Positions 35,639 to 42,970 of a stretch of 64,000 nucleotides of DNA are shown piece after piece. The position numbers were made by a program, and so were the translations under genes. The stretch's first letter is position 1. Every line of letters starts with the position of its first letter. Under the pieces are notes generated by a model. That model saw only the letters and a program-made list of their open reading frames with translations. It was not told where the DNA came from and did not search any database. This DNA is from Parvularcula sp964219355 (GTDB lineage Bacteria; Pseudomonadota; Alphaproteobacteria; Caulobacterales; Parvularculaceae), in the NCBI GenBank assembly GCA_964219355.1, contig CAXPOZ010000004.1, forward strand, positions 1 to 64,000, read 5' to 3'.

Positions 35639-36739
35639 ATGACCAGAAAATTTTTCGGCGCCAGCCTCCTCTGCCTCACCCTCATCGCCTGCGGCGGCAA
35701 GGATGAAGAGCCGCCGGTCGAGGACACCCCTGCGGCCGAAGAGGCGCCGGGTCAGGAAATCGACGTTGTCGATCCCGCGCCCGAAGGCCCCCTGATGATC
35801 GATGTCACGCGCGTGCTCGGCACATTCGAGGGTGAGGTCACAGGGCTCGCCTTCTCGCGCAACCAGCAGGATGTGCAGGGCTCAACCCTCCTCGCCGCGA
35901 ACGGAACGGCGGGCGTGGCGATCATTCCTACCGAAGATGGCGGCGCGCCATCTGTCTATAATCTCGTCGACCGCCGGGTCGTCGCGGTTGCCGCGACCAA
36001 GGTTGGCGAGAACCCGCTGATCGCGATCGAGTCGACTCAAGACGGGCTCTCCCAGCTTGATATAGCAACCTTCACCGCCGACCGCTCAGAGCTCGTCGTG
36101 ATCGGCAGCATCGCCTCGGGCCTTGTCGGTACCGCAGCGGAGTTCTGCTTTGCTGGGGAGGCGCTCTTCCGGGTCAACACAGACAACGGCCTTAGCCGTC
36201 ATACGGTGACGACCGCAGAAGGCGTCGTCGGGGTCACCAGCGAGCCGGTCTCTGCCATGGCAGCTGTCACTCACTGTGCCAGCGCAGGCGGCACGCTCCA
36301 CATCACCGGCCCCGAAGGCAAGCAGCAGGTGCTCACTTCCAAAGGGACCGCGATCCTGACCGAAATGCCCTTCGTTGATGCCCCGGCGGGTATTGCCGAT
36401 ATGGCGGTCATGCCGCTCGAAGGCGGGAACGAGATCTTCTTTGCTCTCGCGAATGGCAGTGTAGAGATCGATGATGAGATCTTCACCTTCACGATTGACG
36501 GCGCGCCTGTCGCTGTCTCTCGCATCGCCATGGCCCCAGGCAATTTCGGCGGCGTCTATCGCAAGGGCGCGGTCGCGATCCTGACGACCGACAACCAGCT
36601 TGGGCTTGTCTCCTGGCTCAGCATTGCTAACGCGCTCGACCTCAGCGCTGACAGCGTCGAATGGAATGGTGAGGAAGAAGAAGTCGTCGAGGACTTCGTC
36701 CCGCAGATCGAGCTGCCCGCCCCGCCGGTGGAGCAGTAA
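35639..36739 (+). CDS. lipoprotein, possible beta-propeller
   Basis: A 366-residue lipoprotein (lipobox TLIAC near residue 18) with an acidic Glu/Pro linker and a body made of repeated short beta segments (GTAGVAIIPTEDGG, VVAVAATKVGENPLI, GTLHITGPEGKQQ) that look like propeller blades. The end is acidic and Pro-rich. No family is recognised with confidence; some similarity in style to phytase-type propellers is a guess. Followed by repeat copy 2. Confidence 0.7.
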   Translation: MTRKFFGASLLCLTLIACGGKDEEPPVEDTPAAEEAPGQEIDVVDPAPEGPLMIDVTRVLGTFEGEVTGLAFSRNQQDVQGSTLLAANGTAGVAIIPTEDGGAPSVYNLVDRRVVAVAATKVGENPLIAIESTQDGLSQLDIATFTADRSELVVIGSIASGLVGTAAEFCFAGEALFRVNTDNGLSRHTVTTAEGVVGVTSEPVSAMAAVTHCASAGGTLHITGPEGKQQVLTSKGTAILTEMPFVDAPAGIADMAVMPLEGGNEIFFALANGSVEIDDEIFTFTIDGAPVAVSRIAMAPGNFGGVYRKGAVAILTTDNQLGLVSWLSIANALDLSADSVEWNGEEEEVVEDFVPQIELPAPPVEQ

Positions 36740-36756
36740 GCCTCCCTTAAGCCCCT

Positions 36757-36872
36757 CGTCCTTCGAGACGCCGCCGCCTCATCCTGAGGACCGTCAGGCA
36801 TGCGTGCCTGACGGTGGACTCGAAGGACGGCGTTGATTGGAGCCCCAACCCCAATCAACCCTCAGGATGAGG
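36757..36872. repeat. palindromic intergenic repeat, copy 2
   Basis: It has the same module order as the reverse complement of copy 1. An outer stem pairs CGTCCTTCGAG (36757-36767) with CTCGAAGGACG (36819-36829). A CCTCATCCTGAGGA module follows, then a central stem CCGTCAGGCA (36791-36800) with TGCCTGACGG (36805-36814). A further 9-bp stem pairs 36832-36840 with 36851-36859. A second, inverted CTCAGGATGAGG copy at 36861-36872 overlaps the ctaA stop codon. It lies between two convergent genes. Confidence 0.8.
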
Positions 36873-37896
36873 GCGTTCTCTTTCCACTCAAATCATACGC
36901 CGCGACAATCGTCAGGGCAAGGAGCATCAGCGCGCCAAGCTGGTGAAGGAGCCCAAGGCTCATCGGCACGACGGCGACCAGCGTCCAGATCCCGAGCAGC
37001 ATCTGCGCGAACACCCCGCAAAAGATCGCCGCGCCATATCCCCTCGCTTTGCCTCCATTCCACGTCTGCAGCATCAGGAAGGCCGCAAAGGCAAAAATGA
37101 GATAAGCGCCGGTCCGGTGGTTGAACTGCACCGCCTCGATCGTCTCGAACATGTGAGAGAGCCCCGCCGCGCCGTTGAAATACCCTTCCGGCACGAATTG
37201 CCCATCCATCAGCGGCCAGGTGTTATAGGTCTTGCCCGCGCGCAGACCTGCTACAAATGCGCCAAGGATAATCTGGCAAAAGAGCGCGGCGCCGAAGGCA
37301 AACGTGAGTCGCCCCAGCCCCGCCTTTGTAGCCGCCCGCCCGGGGGGACGCAGCAATGCAATCCACTGCCAAACGACAAGGCCGAAAAGGATAAACGCCG
37401 TGCCCAGATGAAGCGCCAGCCGGTACTGGCTGACATCGACGCGCTCAGACAATCCGCTTGCCACCATGAACCAGCCTATCGCCCCTTGCAGGCCGACCAA
37501 CAAGAAGATCCCCCAGAGCCGCAGGCGGAGCCCGCCTTTGACGACACCGCGCACCGACCAGAACAGCAGCGGGAAGAAGACGAAAAGCCCGATGAACCGG
37601 CCAAGGTTCCGGTGGCTCCACTCCCACCAGAAGATCTCCTTGAACTCGGCGAGGGACATGCCGAAATTCACTTCCTCATATTCGGGAATGGTCTTGTATT
37701 TCTCGAAGACCTCCGCCCAAGCGGCATCGCTCATCGGCGGCAGGGAGCCCATGACGAGGTCCCATTCGGTGATCGACAGCCCTGAATCGGTCAGGCGCGT
37801 GGCCCCTCCGACCGTCACCATGAGGGCGATCAGCCCGGCGAGAATAAAGAGCCAGGCGGCAATCAGCCCCGGGCGGGAAGTATTGGTCATCTGCAT
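36862..37896 (-). CDS. ctaA: heme A synthase (CtaA/COX15)
   Basis: A 344-residue, eight-helix membrane enzyme that oxidises heme O to heme A for aa3-type cytochrome oxidase. Family residues include WEWSHRNLGRFIG, LALHLGTAFILFG, FNHRTGAYLIF and LLHQLGALMLL, supplying the heme-ligand histidines. Its final residues and stop codon lie in the CTCATCCTGAG module of repeat copy 2, so a repeat insertion appears to have rewritten the C-terminus. ctaB and oxidase subunits are not in the window. Confidence 0.94.
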   Translation of the reverse strand: MQMTNTSRPGLIAAWLFILAGLIALMVTVGGATRLTDSGLSITEWDLVMGSLPPMSDAAWAEVFEKYKTIPEYEEVNFGMSLAEFKEIFWWEWSHRNLGRFIGLFVFFPLLFWSVRGVVKGGLRLRLWGIFLLVGLQGAIGWFMVASGLSERVDVSQYRLALHLGTAFILFGLVVWQWIALLRPPGRAATKAGLGRLTFAFGAALFCQIILGAFVAGLRAGKTYNTWPLMDGQFVPEGYFNGAAGLSHMFETIEAVQFNHRTGAYLIFAFAAFLMLQTWNGGKARGYGAAIFCGVFAQMLLGIWTLVAVVPMSLGLLHQLGALMLLALTIVAAYDLSGKRTPSS

Positions 37897-37971
37897 GACG
37901 GCGGCTTATATGCCCTTCTCACCCGAACGCCAGCGCGGCGTTAGGACGCGATAGAAGACAGGAGCCGCCAG

Positions 37972-38175
37972 ATGCATCCACGGCAGAAAAAGCTGATCCT
38001 CGTGCTCGCCGCGCCCGTCTTCCTGCTGCTCTATGTGATGTTCGCTCTAGCACTCAGCGAATACGTGCCGAAGCACTGGCTGGTCCAGCTTGTCTTCTAC
38101 ATTCTTGCCGGCACGCTCTGGGCATTCCCGTTAAAGCCCGTCTTCATCTGGGCGAATACCCCGCCGAAAGAGTAA
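37972..38175 (+). CDS. DUF2842 small membrane protein
   Basis: A 67-residue protein with two membrane helices (about 10-30 and 38-58) and the family motif FALALSEYVPKHW and WAFPLKPVFIWA. DUF2842 proteins are alphaproteobacterial and uncharacterised. AGGAG lies 7 nt before the ATG. Its stop is directly adjacent to the convergent histidine kinase stop, with no intergenic base. Confidence 0.85.
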   Translation: MHPRQKKLILVLAAPVFLLLYVMFALALSEYVPKHWLVQLVFYILAGTLWAFPLKPVFIWANTPPKE

Positions 38176-39396
38176 TCAGGCCGCGACAGGCTTCTTTGTG
38201 ACCTCTTCGATGCAGGAAATCAGCCTGCTGAACAGGATCGGCTTCTCCAGGGTGTAATCGGCCCCGATATCGCGAAAGCTGTCAGGCCCTTCGCGCCCGG
38301 CATGGGCTGTCACGACGATGATCGGGATGTCCCGGTACGGTGCCTGCATCATCCGGATCCGGCGGATCGCCTCATCACCGGTCATGACCGGCATCTGGAT
38401 ATCCATCAGGACAAGGTCGAATTCATCCTCATCAAGACGTTCAAGGGCTTCTGCGCCGTTCACCGCCTCGATGCATGACATGTTAGCAGAGGTCACCGCG
38501 TGATGCGCCATCATCCGGTTGATCTTGTTGTCATCGACAAGCAGCACCCGCATTGGACGATTGCAGCTAGCGGCAGTTCCTTTGGGCACTTCATGCGCGA
38601 GTGCACAGAATTCGACCGGTAGTACGACCGTAAAACAGGTCCCGCCCAGAAGGGATTCGGAGGCAAATATCTCGCCGCCAAGAAGCGCGACTGTCTCGCG
38701 CAAGATCGGCAGGGTCACTTCGGCATCATCATAGGGGGTGTGCCCCGCATAACGGTCTGGCGCCGGTCGCCCGAATGATTTCGTCTTCTGTTCAGCTACG
38801 GCGCCGCTGCTCGAGACAAGGACGGAAATCCCCTCCTCCGATCGGCGGGCCGCGATGCCGACAATGCCGCTAGGCGTGGTTTTCACGGCATTGCTGACCA
38901 GCGCCGTGAGGATCTGGCGCAGGCGCTTTCTGTCAGACAGAACCGGTCGCTGGAGTTCCTTGTCACAGGTGATCCGCAGGGTGATGTCCTTGACAAGCGC
39001 CATGGGGCGTAGCGCTTCTCCAACCTGCTCGAGCAGTTCGGGCACCAGGACCGGTTCATTCTCTATGCTGATATCGCCGGCGTAGAGCTCAGCGAGGGTC
39101 AGCAGTGAATCTATCTGCGCGTTGAGCGATGTGCTCGATTGCAGGATCGTATCGACATGGGCATGGGCCAGTCCCGCGATCAGTCCGTCGAGGATCTGCG
39201 CCGCACCGACAACGCCATTAAGCGGTGTCTTCAGCTCATGGGAGAGCATGGCGAGGAAACTCGAACGCTGCTTTTCCGCTTCGATCAGCTGGCGCGATTT
39301 TTCTTCCAGTAAGCGCTCCGCATCCTGACGGGCCTTGCGCTCGCGTTCATAGCGCGCGCGCGTGACAAGCAGGTGCTGATCCTCAAGATCATGCAT
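38176..39396 (-). CDS. H-NOX-associated hybrid histidine kinase with degenerate ATPase
   Basis: A 406-residue soluble protein: coiled N-terminus (15-60), HisKA with AMLSHELKTPLNGVVGA, an ATPase-like domain, and a C-terminal receiver (VLLVDDNKINR, VLMDIQMPVMTG, LEKPI). The N box is present (LVSNAVKTTPSG). However, the G1 box DxGxG is replaced by VSSSGAV and the GxGLGL G2 box cannot be found, so ATP binding and autophosphorylation are doubtful. Its ATG overlaps the H-NOX stop by 8 nt, so the partner is certain by context. It may act as a phosphatase or phosphotransfer relay rather than an active kinase. Confidence 0.88.
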   Translation of the reverse strand: MHDLEDQHLLVTRARYERERKARQDAERLLEEKSRQLIEAEKQRSSFLAMLSHELKTPLNGVVGAAQILDGLIAGLAHAHVDTILQSSTSLNAQIDSLLTLAELYAGDISIENEPVLVPELLEQVGEALRPMALVKDITLRITCDKELQRPVLSDRKRLRQILTALVSNAVKTTPSGIVGIAARRSEEGISVLVSSSGAVAEQKTKSFGRPAPDRYAGHTPYDDAEVTLPILRETVALLGGEIFASESLLGGTCFTVVLPVEFCALAHEVPKGTAASCNRPMRVLLVDDNKINRMMAHHAVTSANMSCIEAVNGAEALERLDEDEFDLVLMDIQMPVMTGDEAIRRIRMMQAPYRDIPIIVVTAHAGREGPDSFRDIGADYTLEKPILFSRLISCIEEVTKKPVAA

Positions 39397-39948
39397 CGTA
39401 GAAGCGCTCTTTTTTGACGATCTCGAAATCGTGAAAGACGCCCTTCTCGTCATGGCCCATCTGCATCGTGACCTCGGCACGCTCCCTGAAATATGCAAAG
39501 CAGGCTTCGATCAGGCCATGGCAGAAGGATTCAAGCCGGCGCTCGGAACGATAGCGGAGCGTCATCCGCTTTCCTTCGCAGAAGATCGTCTCAACTGCCG
39601 GCAGTCGTGCCTCGGTGCAGAGCTTGCTGACCTCGGCATGGACCTCACTGCCGATTGCCTTGAGCATATCGGTGGCATTGTCATAGCGGGTGAAGAAGAC
39701 CGGATAGAGTTCCGCGAACCGGCCGAAAAGATGCAGGCCGAAAAGCCGCTGCAATTCATCCTGGGGATAGAGACATCCGCGCTGAGCACCTCGACGAGAG
39801 TGTGTAGCTCGCTTGGGTCATATCGCCCGATGGACGTGTATCCGCCACCGGAACTCAAGGAACACTTGCCGATCACCCTGTCGGTAACCTGCTCGCCGAA
39901 ATACTGGTCGATTGAGTCCAGGACTTCAGTAAATATAATACCCTTCAT
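39389..39948 (-). pseudogene. H-NOX heme NO-binding sensor, frameshifted
   Basis: The two halves of an H-NOX protein lie in different frames. The first (start 39948, MKGIIFTEVLDSI) runs to SIPRMN; the second carries LFGRFAELYPVFF and the heme site. Adding one base to the G-run at 39763-39766 (plus strand) restores SIPQDELQRLFG and a complete 186-residue frame, the normal family length. The proximal His is then about residue 104 (SEVHAEV) and the YxSxR heme-propionate motif is YRSER near 133. AAAGGG precedes the ATG. Natural inactivation and a sequencing error cannot be told apart here. Confidence 0.88.
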
Positions 39949-40090
39949 AACGGCGCCCTTTCCTTCAACCGGCCTGGTCAGCCGGCACGCCTCTGTCGGA
40001 TTTGATTAAAATCCAATCGATTTTACATTCCCTCAAAAATCCTGGTTGCTCGCTGTTTACCAAACGCGCCCGGCGGAACCCCTTTTCCCC

Positions 40091-40119
40091 TTGCCTTTGC
40101 TGGGGTTTTCCCCTAGCCA
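40091..40119 (+). promoter_or_regulatory. candidate rpsF operon promoter
   Basis: TTGCCT (40091-40096), a 17-nt spacer and TAGCCA (40114-40119) lie about 120 nt upstream of rpsF, within a 291-nt gap that otherwise holds no gene. The leader downstream is GC-rich and could fold into the S6:S18 autoregulatory structure known from other bacteria, but no specific motif was confirmed. Confidence 0.35.
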
Positions 40120-40239
40120 CCGCGCCTTCGCATGAGCGGTGGTCGATGAGACCGGGGATGGTCCCCAATGTCATCGAGCCAAAGGCGTCCTCCGGCCCTC
40201 CAGCCGGCCGTCTCCGCCGCCAGGTAAAATGGAGTGACC

Positions 40240-40578
40240 ATGCCGCTTTACGAGCATGTCTATGTTGCGCGTCAGGATATTTCCCCCGCGCAGGTTGAAG
40301 CCCTCACCGACGAACTTCAGTCGATCATCCGCGAACATGGCGGTGACATCAAAAAGGCTGAGTATTGGGGTCTTCGGAACCTTCAGTACAAGATCAACAA
40401 GAACCGCAAGGGCCATTACTCCCTCATGAATATCGAGGCACCGTCCGCCGCGATCGAGGAAATGGAACGTCAGATGAAGATCAAGGAAGACATCCTTCGC
40501 TTCATGACCCTGCGTGTCGACGAGCATGACAATGAACCTTCGCCGGTCATGTCCCGCCGTGACCGTGATCGCGACTAA
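40240..40578 (+). CDS. rpsF: 30S ribosomal protein S6
   Basis: A 112-residue S6 with the family start MPLYEHVYVARQDIS and core motifs YWGLRNLQYKINKNRKGHY and RQMKIKEDILRFMTLRV. The ATG at 40240 follows GGAG by 5 nt; a GTG two codons earlier is not favoured. It is first in rpsF-rpsR-rplI. The protein ends in an RDRDRD tail. S6 binds S18 on the 30S platform. Confidence 0.97.
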   Translation: MPLYEHVYVARQDISPAQVEALTDELQSIIREHGGDIKKAEYWGLRNLQYKINKNRKGHYSLMNIEAPSAAIEEMERQMKIKEDILRFMTLRVDEHDNEPSPVMSRRDRDRD

Positions 40579-40601
40579 GGCCCGATAAGGAGACGATTGA
40601 T

Positions 40602-40826
40602 ATGGCTAAGACCTTTTTCCGGCGCCGCAAAACCTGCCCGTTCTCGGGCGAAAAAGCGCCGAAGATCGATTACAAAGATCCCAAACTGCTCGGCCGCTAT
40701 ATTTCCGAAAAGGGCAAGATTGTCCCTGCGCGGATTTCAGCGGTGAGTGCCAAGAAACAGCGTGAACTTGCCCGTGCTATCAAACGCGCTCGCTATCTCG
40801 CCCTTCTTCCCTACACGACGGAGTAA
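40602..40826 (+). CDS. rpsR: 30S ribosomal protein S18
   Basis: A 74-residue S18 with FFRRRKTCPFSGEKAPKIDY, the ISEKGKIVPARI strand and AIKRARYLALLPY. It partners S6 on the 30S platform. Spaced 23 nt after rpsF and 5 nt before rplI in one operon. Confidence 0.97.
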   Translation: MAKTFFRRRKTCPFSGEKAPKIDYKDPKLLGRYISEKGKIVPARISAVSAKKQRELARAIKRARYLALLPYTTE

Positions 40827-40831
40827 GCCCG

Positions 40832-41434
40832 ATGCAGGTCATTCTTCTCGAACGTGTCGAAAAGCTCGGCAGCATCGGTGACGAAGTTTCCGTGAAAGAC
40901 GGCTTCGCCCGCAACTTCCTCCTTCCGAACAAGAAGGCCCTTCGCGCCACGGCTGCTAACCGCGCCGTGTTCGAAGCTCGCCGCGCAACGATTGAATCGG
41001 AAAACGCTGAAAGCCGTCAGAAGGCGGAGAACCTCTCCTCTTCTATCGCGGACAAGACCTTCGTCGTCATCCGCTCGGCATCTGACATGGGCCAGCTTTA
41101 CGGCTCGGTCAGCTCGCGTGATATTGCCGAGATCGCTTCGACCAAGAAGCTCAAGCTCGACAAATCGATGGTGCTTCTCAATGCACCGATCAAAGAGCTT
41201 GGCATTGTCCCTGTGAAGGTCCGCCTTCACCCGGAAGTCTTTGTCGACATCAAGATCAACGTGGCTCGCTCCGAAGAGGAAGCCGACGCCCAGGAACGCG
41301 GTGAAAACGTCCTCGCCAAAAAAGAGGAAGAGATCGAATCCGTGGTCGGCACTGGTGACTTCGACGAATTCGGCGACGCCTCTGCAGACGCCCCGGCTGA
41401 TGCTGGCGCTGAAGAAGAAACCCCGGCCAGCTGA
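40832..41434 (+). CDS. rplI: 50S ribosomal protein L9
   Basis: A 200-residue L9, longer than the usual 150. The N-terminal domain is canonical (VILLERVEKLGSIGDEV, GFARNFLLPNKKALRAT), followed by the long connecting helix and C-terminal domain. The last 50 residues are acidic and Ala-rich (GDASADAPADAGAEEE), an extension typical of alphaproteobacteria. It ends the rpsF operon before a strong terminator. Confidence 0.97.
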   Translation: MQVILLERVEKLGSIGDEVSVKDGFARNFLLPNKKALRATAANRAVFEARRATIESENAESRQKAENLSSSIADKTFVVIRSASDMGQLYGSVSSRDIAEIASTKKLKLDKSMVLLNAPIKELGIVPVKVRLHPEVFVDIKINVARSEEEADAQERGENVLAKKEEEIESVVGTGDFDEFGDASADAPADAGAEEETPAS

Positions 41435-41465
41435 TAAGCTCCCGGCAGTTTCTGACAGGAACACG

Positions 41466-41494
41466 AAAAGGGCGTCCCTCGGGGCGCCCTTTTT
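41466..41494 (+). terminator. intrinsic terminator of rpsF-rpsR-rplI
   Basis: A 10-bp GC-rich stem (AGGGCGTCCC / GGGGCGCCCT) with a minimal loop is followed by TTTTT. It sits 32 nt after the rplI stop and ends the operon. Confidence 0.88.
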
Positions 41495-41581
41495 GCGTGG
41501 AGTTCAATTCAAGCACAGGTTGACGCTCACGCGCCCTTCCCGCACAGTTTGTCCCGGGAATTTAGTGGGGCACAGGGTTTA

Positions 41582-42466
41582 ATGACATTTTCAATCGGCC
41601 TGCTGGGGCTTGCCCTCAGCATCGGACTGCAGCCGGATGTCCCGGCACATTTTGAGATCGAGGGCACAACGCTTCGCACCGAATGGGTCGAGGTAAGCCT
41701 GCCGGCAACGGCGCCAACCCCTTCCCCAACGAGCACGTCTCACGAAAGTGCCCATGGTTCACATGATGGGACGACGGATGACCCTGCCTTCCCTGCTCTA
41801 CATGATGTGCTCGCTGCTTCGGCACCGGCACTCACGCTAAGCGCAGCGGTGCAGGAAGGCGGCTGGACAGAGCTGCCCGACAGGCTGGTTCATGGGCCAA
41901 GCGGGATGCAGTGCCCGAAGCGCGGCATTCCCCAGCCACAGGGTGAAGGCCAGGATCCTATTCCTGTCTATCTTGCCGGCATCACAATCCATGACAAAAA
42001 AGGCCTCGATACCAGCTGTAATTATCTGTCAGCTGACAAATCCTATCTGCTGACGATCTATGCCTCGAACTGGCCGGATGTAGATATAGAAACCCATTTC
42101 CTCAGCGCGCTTTACAGCATCGACCAGTCCCTTCCGATCAAGGAACGTGTGCCCGTCCTCATCGCCGAGCTAGAGCGCACCGACGGGAAAAAAACGGCGG
42201 TCGAGACAGATACAATTGGCATCGGCTTCAACACCGAGCCGATCAAGGGCAAGGCATTCCAGACCATCCTGTGGCTGAACAAGGTGGGCGATTGGCACGT
42301 GAAGGCACGCGCAACTTACACGCCGCCTGAAGTCACACGGCAGATTCCGGCCATGCTGATGCACACGCTGGCGATCATCCAAATTGATGACAAGGTGATC
42401 GGCGCCGCCCCCATGGAGGCCGTCTCCTTCACCACCGGCTCAGCCCTTCCCGTGACGCAGCCCTGA
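41582..42466 (+). CDS. secreted protein of unknown function
   Basis: A 294-residue protein with a short signal-like N-terminus (MTFSIGLLGLALSIGLQP), a Ser/Thr/Pro-rich low-complexity linker (about 45-75) and a C-terminal domain of about 180 residues with alternating beta segments and two cysteines (MQCPKRG, TSCNYLS). Two hydrophobic Leu/Ile-rich segments occur near the end. AGGG precedes the ATG. No family was recognised. Converges with a small membrane protein across a shared terminator. Confidence 0.7.
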   Translation: MTFSIGLLGLALSIGLQPDVPAHFEIEGTTLRTEWVEVSLPATAPTPSPTSTSHESAHGSHDGTTDDPAFPALHDVLAASAPALTLSAAVQEGGWTELPDRLVHGPSGMQCPKRGIPQPQGEGQDPIPVYLAGITIHDKKGLDTSCNYLSADKSYLLTIYASNWPDVDIETHFLSALYSIDQSLPIKERVPVLIAELERTDGKKTAVETDTIGIGFNTEPIKGKAFQTILWLNKVGDWHVKARATYTPPEVTRQIPAMLMHTLAIIQIDDKVIGAAPMEAVSFTTGSALPVTQP

Positions 42467-42478
42467 GCTCGCCCCCAC

Positions 42479-42510
42479 AAAAAGGGCGCCCCGCCGGCGG
42501 GACGCCCTTA
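42479..42510 (-). terminator. bidirectional intrinsic terminator
   Basis: A long hairpin pairs AAGGGCG (42482-42488) with CGCCCTT (42503-42509) and CCCGCC with GGCGGG inside. On the minus strand it is followed by TTTTT and serves the small membrane protein; on the plus strand a TTATT follows and may end the preceding secreted-protein gene. Confidence 0.8.
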
Positions 42511-42561
42511 TTCGATCAGCCCCCTGACACCACTTGGGGGCCTTCTCGAAATTCTGATTTC

Positions 42562-42756
42562 TTAGAGGCCGGTCTTCACCGTCGTGGCCTCAGCTAGCAT
42601 CGTCCGCTCGATCGAACTCGTCTTCCAGCTCACGGCATCATCTCCGCTCACGGCTTCGTCAGCGGATCCCATCATGGCTTTTCCAAAAATCGCGACGAGG
42701 ACCGCGAATAGGACAATGGCGACTGTGGCAGCGAGGGTGTTGGCGATCTTGTACAT
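42562..42756 (-). CDS. single-helix membrane protein
   Basis: A 64-residue protein with one N-terminal membrane helix (about 5-28, TLAATVAIVLFAVLVAIFG) and a soluble tail (ADEAVSGDDAVSWKT). Two AAGGAG-like sites occur upstream, at about 14 and 3 nt. The ATG at 42756 is chosen; a GTG five codons earlier is possible. No family was recognised. It precedes a 200-nt gap. Confidence 0.65.
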   Translation of the reverse strand: MYKIANTLAATVAIVLFAVLVAIFGKAMMGSADEAVSGDDAVSWKTSSIERTMLAEATTVKTGL

Positions 42757-42970
42757 GGCTCCTTCGGTCACTCCTTGGGGTCTGGTGCCTGCCGGCTCTC
42801 TCCATCCGGCAAGAAGACATTAGCGGGAAGAAGACCCGTGCGGGTGTGACGGCAGTCACAGATGATTAAGGATAATCAGAAGTGAATGCAGGGGGTGGTC
42901 CTCCGTCCGCCCCTTACCCCTTGAGCAAAATCTGCTAGTTCTGTCCGGTCAGAGAGAGAAAGACCGATCC

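Noticed and set aside
39562..39948. H-NOX halves treated as two separate small genes
   Set aside because: Neither half alone makes a fold; one added base joins them into a standard-length H-NOX with all heme residues.
40234..40239. GTG start two codons upstream of rpsF
   Set aside because: The ATG at 40240 follows GGAG at an optimal distance and gives the canonical S6 N-terminus.
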